64,000 nucleotides of DNA from Adiantum capillus-veneris (lineage: Eukaryota > Streptophyta > Polypodiopsida > Polypodiales > Pteridaceae): positions 55,965,253-56,029,252 of the forward strand of contig CM043959.1 of NCBI GenBank assembly GCA_014529385.2, written 5' to 3'. Position 1 is the stretch's first letter, and each line of letters opens with the position of its first letter. The notes beneath the pieces are model-generated. The model made no database searches. It worked only from the letters and a program-made list of their open reading frames with translations, and was not told the DNA's origin. Position numbers and translations under genes: made by a program. Shown here piece after piece: positions 11,793 to 22,636 of this stretch.

Positions 11793-13432
11793 TTTTTTTT
11801 TATGCATGGTCATAATTCAAGTGGTCTTTTTTTTTATAAAATAAGTGTTGAACTTTTAGGCTGTTTTCAAGAGCTTCTAGTGTTCAATTGGCTCCGAATC
11901 TGTCTGGGCTTGCAGGTTGGCAATTTCTTAAAATGATGTAAAACAGACATTTCTTACTTTTTCCTTAATCTACGGGCTCGAACGGGCATTAAAACCATGG
12001 AATTTGAAAATACTCAGAGAAGCAATGTTTTCTATTGTGTTAAGGACTGCATTTCCTACATATAAAACTTTCTCAAAATCTCACCCTAACACCTTCAAAA
12101 GTGGCTTCCAAGGAGTGCCCTCAATCAAAAATTGAAACTGAAGGAAAACAATCAGAATGAACTCCTAAACTGTGTACAAACTTTAAAATAACCAAAATTT
12201 CCTTTTAAAAAAAGTTATTGCTAAAAATTTGAAAATAGACCACCCTTGGACTTCCCACAATGATAGAAATCAAAAGGTTCAAGGAGAGGTCTGGTGTCAC
12301 AAGTGCATGGTAGGAATCTAATCGAGGCTTATTCCGTCAAGATCTCTTATACTTTATTATGTCTTCTCATGTACAATCTTACCAAACAAAAACAAACTTA
12401 CACTTTAAATGACTACAAATTTTATTTAACTTATCAAAAACAATCTAAAATATGGTAGACCTAGAGTGCTCTTACACATCAACAAACAAAAAAGTCCAAA
12501 TTTCTTCTCATTAACTTTGATAAACATACATTTGTGAACACTTTCCAAGGACTAGTGCGGTCATAGTTCTTACATCCATTCCATGACATGGTATGCTCCT
12601 GGGGTGACCTATCACATAAAAATATCTTTGGTAGGAGTGCCCTCATGTTAGGAAAGAGTGTGTTGCTGCTGATGAAAAGTTTTTGCATTGTCCTACTAGG
12701 GATCTCTTCATGTCAGCATAATGATTTTTGGTATAGTGGGAGCCACATTGCCGCTGAGGAGAGCTTTGTGCCACCGTAAAAGCTTCATGTTATGCCAGTT
12801 CCTTGAGCCATTCTTGCAAACAACGCCACTCAACTAGCATAGCAAGAGGTCACCTTGTAACAAAAACATGTATGAATTCAACATTTGCAAGCTATATAAT
12901 GAAGACACTTGTTAAGTATATGTTGTACAATTTGCAAGTATTTCTATCTAGCTGGGAAAAAACAATACAAAAATATACATTAGGATGAGACTACCACCCC
13001 TACTAAGCATGGATTTGAAGCACCTACATGCAAGATGTAACAAAGAAGACTGTTTTAGAGGAAAAGTGGTGACACTTGGTCTCTCTAACCTGCAACCTTT
13101 CACTATTTGTGCATAAAAGCAAACTTTTGACCAAGCACTACAAAACAAGTAGAGGCAACACCTTAGACTTCAAAGTTTATGATAAGAAGAACACAATCAA
13201 AAGTAAGAAGTATATTGTTACCTTGCATAAAGGGGTGTTTTATTCAAATATGTGATGGTATTGGCAAGATATTGAAGAATCGTCAACATTCATCTCACCG
13301 ATGGTACAACATTCCTGGGATGATCTCTGCTCACCCTCACGTGCGGCCTTCGGTGCAAACGTTGCGAACAAGCAAATATGTATGCATACGATTTGTGATG
13401 TCCTTGAGCACCATGGTAGCTGTTGCATGAGG

Positions 13433-13690
13433 AAGCAAAGGATGAAAAGAGAGAAGGGGGAGGGAGAGAGAGGAACATGGGAGAAGACAAGGGGGTAGTG
13501 GGGGAGAGAGAGAGAGAGAGTGGAGAAGGAGGAGAGAAGGGGGCAGGGAGGGAGAGGGAGGAACATGTGAGGAGAGAAGGGGACAGTGGGGGAGAGGGAG
13601 ACAAGGGAGGAGGAGGAGAGAAGGGGCAGGGAGGGAGAGGAGAGGGAGAAAGGAGGGAGGAGGAAGAGAGAAGAAAGTTTTTTTTTTTTT
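13433..13690 (+). repeat. Purine-rich GA/GGA tract
   Basis: About 250 bp that is nearly all A and G on the plus strand, with many GAGAGA, GGGAGA and GGAGGA motifs. The Glu/Gly/Arg-rich open frame across it is an effect of composition. Confidence 0.85.
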
Positions 13691-14061
13691 GTGGAAAAAT
13701 CGGACTTTTAGTGCTTGTAAGTTTAAAAAAATGTCAAAAAATACTTTTTCGATATGGATATATGTTGGGGGGGAGTTTTAAGTCAAAAATAAGTAAAAAT
13801 AACTTTTTTTTTTAAAAGTCAAATTTTGGCTCTTAGTGATCCACGTTTTTGATGATGTGGCCACACCTCTTTACTCCCTTCACTTTCAAAAAGGTAGAGA
13901 GAGAAGGTGACCTCTTAGGTCGACATCCTACATGTGTCTAAACAAAAGGCTAGAAAAGCCTACTCAAAACTAGCTTCTTGAATGCCCTTGTCCCCTTAAC
14001 CCTACACACCATTAGCCTTAATCCCTAAAAATTAGGATTCCTTACAAGGCCCATGCAAGGT

Positions 14062-17000
14062 TTATATTTCTCCTAATGATGGGCCAAAATTTTTTGACTT
14101 GTACATGAAGAAGCCTGTGTAAAATGCTTCTTCGAAGGTTTGGAGATGGTAGCTTGACAGAAACATTAGCCGTTTGAAATAGGCATACAATACGGGCTCT
14201 GTAGGTGGCCCACTTAGATCGTATGACAGCTCTGAGATGCTTCTTTCGGTATTCATATACTCTAATGTCAAGCTTTCTGAGAAGACTGTGAGACAGGCCA
14301 AAAAGGTTCGAGCTATTTTACATAGCATCTTGCAGGATAGGTCGGGAGAGCCTCCCAATTCTGCGATGGCGCCGTGAAGGGTTTTCACCATGTAAGAACC
14401 GGATATTATCTCTCCCTCTGTTGGCCTGGCAATACTGGATAATTTAGCCATGTCGGATTTCTGCTCTGTAGTGCTTTATGTTGGCTGTAGGTGTATGTTC
14501 GGGGAGTTGGGCAAAAAGTTCTGTCATTCCTCAGCTCAGGCGGTGCGTCGACTAAGTGGATCAGGTTATTAGGATGATCCAAGAGCCATTGACGCCTCCA
14601 CTTTGGCTGCCTGTCTACTATTCAGTTTTGCTGTTCCCGATCCTGTACTTCTCCTTCGAACACTGGCACTTGTGCTTCTTTTTCGAGTTGCCGTTGATGT
14701 GTTAGAGTTTCGTATTTCAGCAGAGCATATGGTAACATAGGGGAATTCCATTCCTTCCGTAGCTCTGCTCCTGTTTTGCCTGATCTGGAAAGCCCTTGTA
14801 GCATCTCCTTTTCTAGTTGCATTGCCTTGTACATATCATCTCTGATTGTTTTTCCATCTTCTCGGCCAGCCACTGCTCTTCCAATCTCGTGACTGAATCT
14901 TCTTCTATTTCTTGGTCTTTGGAGCCGGTTTGATCAGTCTGTGTATCTGGGGCCTCCTGTTCATCTGATTCTTCCTCGTACTCATCTTGACCCCCATATA
15001 CTTCGGCGAGTCCAGCCAAATTCGTTGTTGCTTGCTCCAGGTGCACTCGTACCTGTCCTTGGTGTTGCCTTGCAGTTTGTAGAATTGCGATTTGCGCAGC
15101 CATTGTTCTACTATTGATTTGTAGAGCTTGAAATTCCATTTCTTTTTTAGTGGCAGACTCCTCTAACTGTTTTAACGTGATGTGCAAGTTTTCATTTTCT
15201 TCCCTGAGTGTTTTGGAAACAATGCTTTCCATTTCACTGTCAGGAGCTGGTTCTTGTTGCTGTTCACTTTGTAAGTTTGAAATTTGCCTTTGTAGTTGAT
15301 TTTTTGCTCTAAGAGCACTTTCGGCTATCATTAAGCGTTGTTTTCTTTCCAACTCCAGCTCCCTCCTCAGTGCAGCCACTTCTTCTTCTGGGTGGACTAC
15401 CGGTGTAGTTGGTAGCGACGTTTTTTGCTTCTTAGCTCATTCGATTTCCCTTGCTTGTATATCTGTTACTGCTCTCAAATCTTTGACTTCAATTTGTAAG
15501 TCATCGATGACGACTTGCAAACTTTTGACTGTCTCCAATGCATCTTGATTTTCTTTTTCCAACTTATGGATGTGTTCATCTCTGTCACTGACATCTTCAA
15601 GGAATACGTTGATTGTACTTCGCAAATGGCATTGAAGTCTTCAGACTCCTGTAAATTGTCTTTGAGAAGATTTACTGTGCTTTTGAGCCCCAATATCTCA
15701 GCATCTCTGATGCTGATCAGCTTTAGAGTGTCCTCCCTTTGCTCCTGCAGTCTTTGAACTTCTCCATGGGTTTTTTGTAACCTCATTTTGTTGGACCTGT
15801 TCTGATCAGCTAGCCATTGACTGTGCAGTCTTGTTCGGTTTAGTATTGTCTCCATTGACTGCAAATCTTCATCTATAGTAGCTTCCAGCTCAATTTCTTG
15901 AGAGGAGGAAGCTTTATCTTTTGTCTGATCCACCTCCTTTTGCTTGCCTTTATCACTTTGTGATATGGTTCCAGTGTTGGGGCGACCACTGTTCTTTCTT
16001 CTTCTTCTTCTTCTTCTTCTTCTTCTTCACAGGGTGGTGTATGAACTCTCTCATCACAATGTGAGCTTTCTGAATGCGAAGTGGAGTCAGCAGGTGGGGT
16101 CAATTTCCTCTCACTTGTGTCTAGCCTTGGAGATGGCGGTGGTGTTTCCTGATCTCGTGAAGTTGGCCTCAACTGATCTCTCAAAGTTTGGAGATCCTCC
16201 TCTTCTAGTAGAAATTCTGGTTCGTCCCTAGCATTTCTTTCTTGGATGTACCTCTCGAACCAGTCCAACTCAAAAGCTGGGTTGTTTCTATTCTTCTTTC
16301 TCAGTGTGTAAGTGCTACTAGAAGGTTTCCAAGTGGCGCCTACATCGCCTCGTAGAGATCTCTCTAGAGAAAATCCTTCTAGCATCCTTTCCATTTTTGC
16401 TATCTTCTGCAACCTGGTGTTGTTTTCCATTTCCGCTTTCCGCTTCTTTAGTCGGGCATCTTCCTCTTTAGTTCTTCTTTCTTCTTCCATCTTTTCTTGT
16501 GTACTTCTTGTTACTCTTTCCAGCCTGCGTCCTCCAATGGTGTTAATAGAGGCCGGTACTTTCCCTTGTGATCTGTCTTTGATATTCTCTCTTAATACCA
16601 GTCAGTCGTTCTAATGAGGGGCAGGTGGCAACTGATCTGTCGCGCCTATGGCCTCGTATATTACTTTGGTTAGGACTTCTCCTCCTGCAATGTAATTTGG
16701 TATGTCCTGCCTTAGCTTTGTCATTTCTTCAAACAGATATGACGCGTGATCTATATAGAACTCATGGGTCATTCTCATAGCCCATGTCAGTGTGGTTGAG
16801 ATGCTCCCGTGTGGTGTAGTGTATCTTGGCGGTCTTTTGTTGTAGCTCAACAAACACTGACTATAGATCTGTGTCAGTTCTCTTACTTCCGGGTTTGCTA
16901 TGAGTTCGAAAGAAGGTAGTTTGGACTTTTGCAAGTAGACTGTGAGGTTTTTCCTTCTTTCTCTCATGTTGGCTCCTTGATCGGACAATTTCAATGCCTC

Positions 17001-17405
17001 TTTGATGATCTCTTTGGTGATCTGGATCTCCATCACTTCATTATCCATGCCTGCCACTCTGCAAGTTCCATCTTCTTGGATAGTCTCAATTAGATGTTGT
17101 ACCCTTTTGAAATCTACCCCTACTGGTGGTAGTGATACAAAGTTCCACAAGCCAGCTTTTTTGAGCCATGACCTTTGCGGTGATCTTTTCAAGTAATTTT
17201 CTGCCTCCTTAGGGATCATCACTGTATCCACTAAATTTCTTTTGTCATCCACATATGAACCTTGATAGATCTGAAAGGTTGCTGCCTGTTGCATGTCTGC
17301 AGGTATCCAGGTGGCTGCTGGCTTTAGGGAATTGGGTAGAAGTGCATAGGGTACTTCACCTTCCGTTGCCAGGTTCTTGCCTTTTCTTTTAGATCCTGTA
17401 TTCAC
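14062..17405 (-). pseudogene. Long extra ORF of the gypsy element, coiled-coil protein
   Basis: The ATG at 17405 starts MNTGSKRKGKNLATEG. The first ~265 codons are open: a folded-looking domain (WLKKAGLWNFVSLPP, then MDNEVMEIQITKEIIKEALKLSD), whose layout recalls the domain called putative plant transposon protein in other retroelements. After a TAG at 16611 the same frame continues with KR- and E-rich helix (a run of 10 or more Glu near 16010) to 15873. Coding then moves between frames (15933-15475, 15625-14813, 14873-14622, 14451-14062), with long heptad-like coiled coils such as ALRRELELERKQRLMIAE. At least four frameshifts or stops break it. Sense orientation, the position 3' of pol and an end at the polypurine tract (8280) make it part of the element. 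Its function is unknown; a structural or envelope-like role is only a guess. Confidence 0.65.
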
Positions 17406-19954
17406 AATTAACAGTTAATGCACAAACATAGTACTACTCTTATAAATTGATTACCACTTAATCATGCATCTAGATGAGCCTTCTTAGTCCCAAGATTAGT
17501 TAAGGTAAAATGTTAGCAAATAGACAAGCTCTTCCATTGTGCGACTCTGGCGGCTTCAAATTAATGTTGTTGGTGAAGGAGAACAAGTCCAAATGCCTTG
17601 AAATTTTGTGTGGTGTATGTTCACAGGGCATGTAAGGTCACTCTATAAGCCCAAACTGAAAATCTGTTCATTTGCAACTTTTTCTCTGTCTATCGCGATA
17701 GACTAGCCTTTTTTTGACAAGGGTCCTACTTTGCAGTTGTGCCTCCACCAATTGGTTTCTCATACCTTGCACATGATCTGATCCCATTTTCACCTCAAAT
17801 GAATGTCAAGTGACCCCTTTTTGGATCAACTCCCATTTTTCCAGATTCCTTCTAAGGAGATGTTGGTCTATCTCCTTCATTTTGTGTTGTTTTGGGCTCA
17901 AACTTAGTGGGTAGCTCTCTTGCATCATGTTGAAGCCAACTGTTAATTCCAGTTTTTGATAAGATGGCCTAGTATCCCTCTGCTTAGTCTATCGCGATAG
18001 ACTGGTACTTAGTGTCAATTTGTCATTTTTTTGGCTTTATGATCATCTATCTGCCTTCTCCCAATTGATGTAAGGTTTCTTGACCCCTCACATGTGAATT
18101 TTAGCTGTCTGCCCTTGAGATGTCCTGTTCTGACTCTGAGTTGTCACCATGTCTTTCTCAGCTTACCATAGGAGTCCATCCTGTCACCAAATTTGGTGTA
18201 CTGCCTTCATGTGCTTCCCCAACTCTATTTTGTTAAAATCTTGAAAATTCTTTCCCCCAATTATTGGTGTAGCAAGTCTATCACGATAGACTAAGTTATT
18301 TGGCCAAAAATGATCCCTCTTGCACTTTGATTTGATAATGGTGGTTAATATTCCTTGTTAGCACCCCTCATGAAGCCAAAGTCAAAATTTCCTTGTTTAA
18401 TTGTAAATTCAAGTCTATCGTGATAGACTAGTACTTGGTCATTTTTACCAGTTTTTTTGATGTTAGTTGACCACAATGGTGTTAATAGGCCCTCCTAGAC
18501 ACACACATCAAGTTTTAATCAATTTAGAAGAGTGTACTCCTTGTTTGCAGCACTTAGCTGTTCCTGGAGTCGCAGTAGACCACTTAGGTGATGGTCGCCG
18601 TTCCTTTTGGTCATTGTATGACTCCGGCTGTCTTTTATTTCCTTTTGACCTTTGATCCAAGCAGTCAGTTGTTGTTTTGGTGTTTACAACACCAAGAAAG
18701 ACCATTTGTACATCTTTCTGGCCTGTTGCCGGCATTTGCCCTAGTGGAAGAGTTTTTTTTCCTGAGTGGACACATTCCATCTCGTAGTTGACCTCTTTTG
18801 GATGTACCTTGTTAAATTTGGTATCATTTTGTCACTTGGTCGGCTCGTTAGAGTATCGTGACGCTTTGTGCGGTTTTCGTCAGATAGGGACTTTAGGCTC
18901 CGTTTTGACGAACTTTTTCATGGTCTAATCCTTCAGTCAGTTTGTCGAGGTTATTGGCTTGCTGTCTATGAGTTTTGGTTCATTTTCGATCACCTTGGTT
19001 CAGTTGCCCTTTTGCAGGTCCTGTGAAATTAGGGTTTTTTGAGCGGCTTCATTCGCGCTTTTCGAGGTCATAGGCTCGATCCCTAAGCTATAGGCATTGT
19101 GCCTTTCAATTTTGGTTCCATTTGGTGGCCTCTAGGTCTCCCTAACAACCGGTCTTGTGTATGTGTGCATAGGTTGTGATTGTGATGCCGGCGAGGTTTT
19201 GCGACTAACTGAAGTAAACAACACTTAGAGTCAGTGTTGACGAGCGTACCTCTCATATCTGATGTCGATCTGGTGACCGTGAGCGATGGATGAGCTTCTG
19301 GAAGTCTCAACTGCTGTAGGGAGCTCTCTCTCTCACTATGGAAAATGACTCAAATGAGAGATTTCTAGCCTAGCCTCTCTATATGTAATCGAGACTCCGA
19401 CACCAAATTTTCCCATCTTTTACCTGTGGCCATAACTTCTTGCGAGATGCGGTTTAGGCTCGCAAATTTGCTGATTTGGACTTCGGTTGCTCCAGTTTTA
19501 CCATTTTTGTAGATTTCTCCTGTTGAGGTCCCTTCATGATGGTGGTCATTTTGCCCTGTCACCTTTGCAGTCTCTATTTTTTCTGTGTCTTCTTTACCTT
19601 GCTCCGATCAATCGTCTCTTCTTTTGTGTTTCCATATGGATTACGGATTTTTTTCTATAATTTTTACTAGAAAATGGCTAAAATAAAGCAAATAAATCCC
19701 AAAATAACCCAAAAATAGCAATTCTAACCTATAAAAATACCAATGAAAATAAAAACACTTTGTATCTCACTTTTCTCTCGTCTATGTACATTCTCGCTCA
19801 TTATCGTCAACCTTGGCCTATTTTTTGCTGTTTTTAGACATTTTTTGGCCAGATTTGACTCTCTTTATAGCCTATACACATCCCTAGGGGCTCATGAATG
19901 ATGATTCGGTCCCCAATTCTGATTAATTATGAGGGCATATTCTTTTTCCCAAAA
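17406..19954. other. Non-coding spacer between pol and the extra ORF
   Basis: About 2.5 kb without a credible ORF. The part next to the extra ORF (about 17590-18430) carries four copies of the AGTCTATCGCGATAGACT-type palindrome in diverged ~297-bp units. The remainder (18430-19954) is unstructured by eye. It may hold the promoter or an intron used to express the extra ORF, which cannot be decided from sequence alone. Confidence 0.6.
17590..18430. repeat. Palindrome-bearing diverged tandem repeats, array 1
   Basis: Palindromes lie at 17688-17703, 17986-18003, 18275-18292 (centre CACG instead of CGCG) and 18412-18429 (centre CGTG). Spacing is about 299, 289 and 137 bp. The phrase TGCCTTGAA lies exactly 94 bp before the palindrome at 17688, and also 94 bp before the one at 30785 in the other array, showing that the two arrays share a repeat unit in register. 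Confidence 0.8.
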
Positions 19955-20040
19955 TCACACAATAAAACGCAAAAATGGTTGAAAAAATTGCTCACAAACA
20001 TTGCCCTCTAATATATGACATGAGTCGGCATTTAGAATGC

Positions 20041-20054
20041 CTCCCCCCCTCCTA
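20041..20054 (-). promoter_or_regulatory. Internal copy of the polypurine tract
   Basis: The minus strand reads TAGGAGGGGGGGAG, identical over 14 bp to the tract at the 3' LTR. It lies about 160 bp downstream of the end of the pol open frame. It could act as a central plus-strand primer, or mark where the spacer and extra ORF were added after an ancestral 3' end. Confidence 0.55.
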
Positions 20055-20216
20055 GTTGGAGTTCTCTCGGATGACAGGGTATTGTCAAGGGTATGTGCTG
20101 TGCATGGGTGTGAACTCGTGCTAATGCAGGCCTTGTAATATAGCCCTATATGCATGTGCAGTAAATGCATGTAGAAAGAATTTATGCAGTGTAAGAGGAA
20201 GGTATAAGCGATTCGC

Positions 20217-22636
20217 TTATTGGCATTTGTCGTTGAGGCTTCCTGTGGTAGCTTGAGTTGGCTGGCAGATTTTCTTTGCAAGGAGTAGTTGTAAATTTGC
20301 CGCTCTTTGTTTGATTGTTTTCCACTGGTTTTGAATTGGCGTATGTGGTTTCTTTGAAGTCGATATTGTCGTATCTGGTGGAACATTCTTTCTTTCTGCA
20401 TTGATGACTTGGGTCTTATAGATCCTTGTAGTTTTTGTTGTTGATTCTGTTTGTTTCCTTGTGCTGTTTGCATGATGTGTCTTGACCTTGACAGTTGTAG
20501 ATAACTCCTCGATTGTCATCTTTGGGCTCCCTTCTTGTGTTTTTGGCCCGTTTTGAATTGGCAATTTTGGCCGCCATACCAATATAGTCCGTTGCATATT
20601 CGACAGATTGACTATGGTTCTTTGAAGTTTTGCTGGCTTTTGGTGTTTTGTCTGTTCTTCTGACCCCTTTTTTATAGGAATTAGGATGTCGTGCCTTATC
20701 CAAACTTTGTATTTCCTCTTTTGATGTAATTGTGCCTCGGTAAGCTCTGTACGCCGTACCCAAACTTGCCTGGTTCCCTGCATGGTTGTTGATTTTTGAT
20801 AAGGCGTTGCTGGACTTGTAAACTCTGTTTGTTGTTGGGCAGATCTTTGCGGTTGTATTGAATTTTGTTTCCTCCTCGACATGTATTGGTTATATGATAA
20901 GAAGGGTTCTGAAAAGTTTTCATTTCTGAACACTGCTTCATTAGTATCCAAATCAATGAATACCCTATTAGCTTTCATTCATGACACTGCTAAGATACAC
21001 GACGTTGCTGATCTACTTGGTGGCAGTACATGGAATTTTGTAGTGTACGGGTGTGCTTGCACTGTGATTGGTATTATAATAGACCACAACGTGGTCACCT
21101 CATCACCCGATGCTACTTTCAACCGGTGTGTCTCTGCTATTGTCCTCATTGGTCCAAGTTTCTGAAAGAGCTCAAAGCTGATGACACTCATTTTTGCTCC
21201 AGTGTCAAGCAATGCATAGATTTCAACTTGTTTTGTGCCTGCATAAGCTTTTATGTAAGGACTACACCACATATCTTCCAAGTTGTCAATGATGCTATCG
21301 TCCTGAGCCCTAAGGTCTATCATGGTCTTTTCTAATTCGTCGCTTTGTATATTCGCTTCGATTGTTTGGGATGTTGAAAGAGGATATTCGTCAGTCATCA
21401 TTGGGGTGACCATGTTTATTGTCCTAAGAAACTGCTTTCGTTTAGCAATCCGTTCTTTTGCTTCTTGTTGTGCCTGGTCCTGAATTCTTTGTTGTTCCTG
21501 TCTATAGGTTTTTCCATAATGCAGTTGAAACAACATTTCCGGTGTTAAAGGTATATGATATTTTTTTAAACGACACCCACTAATCCAGTTCGGCATTTCT
21601 TTTCCATCTAGTGTCGACAGTTTTACTACTCCGCTGGACAATATTTCTTGGATCAAATAAGGCCCCATTCCCCTTTTCTTTAGCTTTTTGGCATGTTTTT
21701 TAAGGGTGTATACTAAGACATAGTCTCCCGTTTTAAAGTCCTTGTTCTTGACATGTTTGTCAAAAAACTCTTTCTGTTGTCTTTTTTTTGCATATATGGC
21801 CGCTACAGCCTTGAGTCGTAACTCATCTAATTTTTCAAGGTCCTCTAACTGTTTTGAAAGTTCATGCCCCGTCCAGTCCAATTGTGTGGCTACCCTTAGT
21901 GTGGGGATCAAAAAGTCAATAGGCAATATTGCATTCAACCCATATACCATATTAAATGGTGTAGCATTGAGTGTTGTTTTATATGCAACTCGATAAGCCC
22001 ACAATGCCGAATAGAGCATCTGATCCCAATCTGTTCTTGTTTCACTAACCAGTTTCGTAAGAACTGTGCACAATATTTTGTTGGTCGCTTTTGCTTGGCC
22101 ATTGGCTTGTGGATGATAGGGTGCAGATTTGCGATGAATTACCATAAACTCATTTAAGAGATGTTGGATAACTTCATTTACAAAGTGTGTCCCTCTATCA
22201 CTCACCAGCTCGATTGGAAGGCCATAACGTGTAAACACATATTCATATAAGAATTGTGCCGTGGTTCTAGCGTCTGCTTTCATTGTGGCTTTTGCTTCCA
22301 CCCATTTGGTCATGTAATCCGCGGCCACTATGATATATTGTGCTTGTGAAAGATACGCTGGTGGAGTGATAGGACCAACAAAGTCCAATCCCCATTTAGC
22401 GAATGCTCGAGCACTCATCATTGGTCTTAAAGGCATTTCGTCTCTTTTAACCGGTACCTTAGTGCGTTGACATTCATCACACCTTTTCACGAATTCTGCT
22501 TCATCTTGAATCATGGTCGGCTACCATATACCTGCAACCATAATGATTTTTACGGTTCTCTCTGCTGAAAAATGGCCTCCTGCTATGCCTGTATGAGCTT
22601 GTTCCAATAATGGAAAGTAGTCATTTTCATGAGGAA
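20217..22636 (-). pseudogene. Integrase plus C-terminal second retropepsin-like domain
   Basis: Sense order: the second zinc module (HTGIAGGH then CDECQ, about 22610-22470), with a frameshift near 22638 and a TAG near 22521. Next the catalytic core GLDFVGPI, SDRGTHF, then HPQANGQAKATNK, where the catalytic Glu is replaced by Lys (AAA at 22089-22091). Then the GPY region RGMGPYLIQ. After a Gln-rich linker comes a retropepsin-like domain: ALLDTGAKMSVIS (DTG at 21206-21198), FHVLPP, CILAVS, then a TGA at 20979-20981 where family members usually have Trp, and MKANRVFIDLDTN. A basic Gln/Lys/Thr-rich tail runs to 20217. Gypsy polyproteins usually carry their protease before RT, so this C-terminal one is extra. 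The Glu-to-Lys change alone predicts a dead integrase. Confidence 0.85.

Larger units (their letters stand above)
8392..14078. mobile_element. 5.7-kb non-autonomous insertion with terminal inverted repeats
   Basis: The left end CATTAGGAAAAATATGAACC and the right end GGTTTATATTTCTCCTAATG are inverted copies (18 of 20 match). Further in, GGGATTAAGGTTAAT on the left matches the complement of ATTAGCCTTAATCCC on the right. The segment separates the body of the extra ORF from its C-terminus. It holds no transposase-like ORF, only AT-rich sequence, foldback hairpins, poly-G tracts and a purine-rich tract, so any mobility would depend on another element. I found no convincing target-site duplication, so exact ends and superfamily are uncertain. 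A LARD or composite of smaller insertions is an alternative. Confidence 0.55.

Noticed and set aside
13290-13815. Overlapping Glu/Gly/Arg-rich and Ser/Pro-rich frames
   Set aside because: Composition artefact of the purine-rich tract, open on both strands.
8392-14078. A full autonomous DNA transposon
   Set aside because: No transposase motif in any frame; only a non-autonomous or composite insertion is supported.
19955-20473. 172-codon frame overlapping the pol tail
   Set aside because: Out of frame with the retropepsin-like domain and tail, which explains the region better; a shadow frame.
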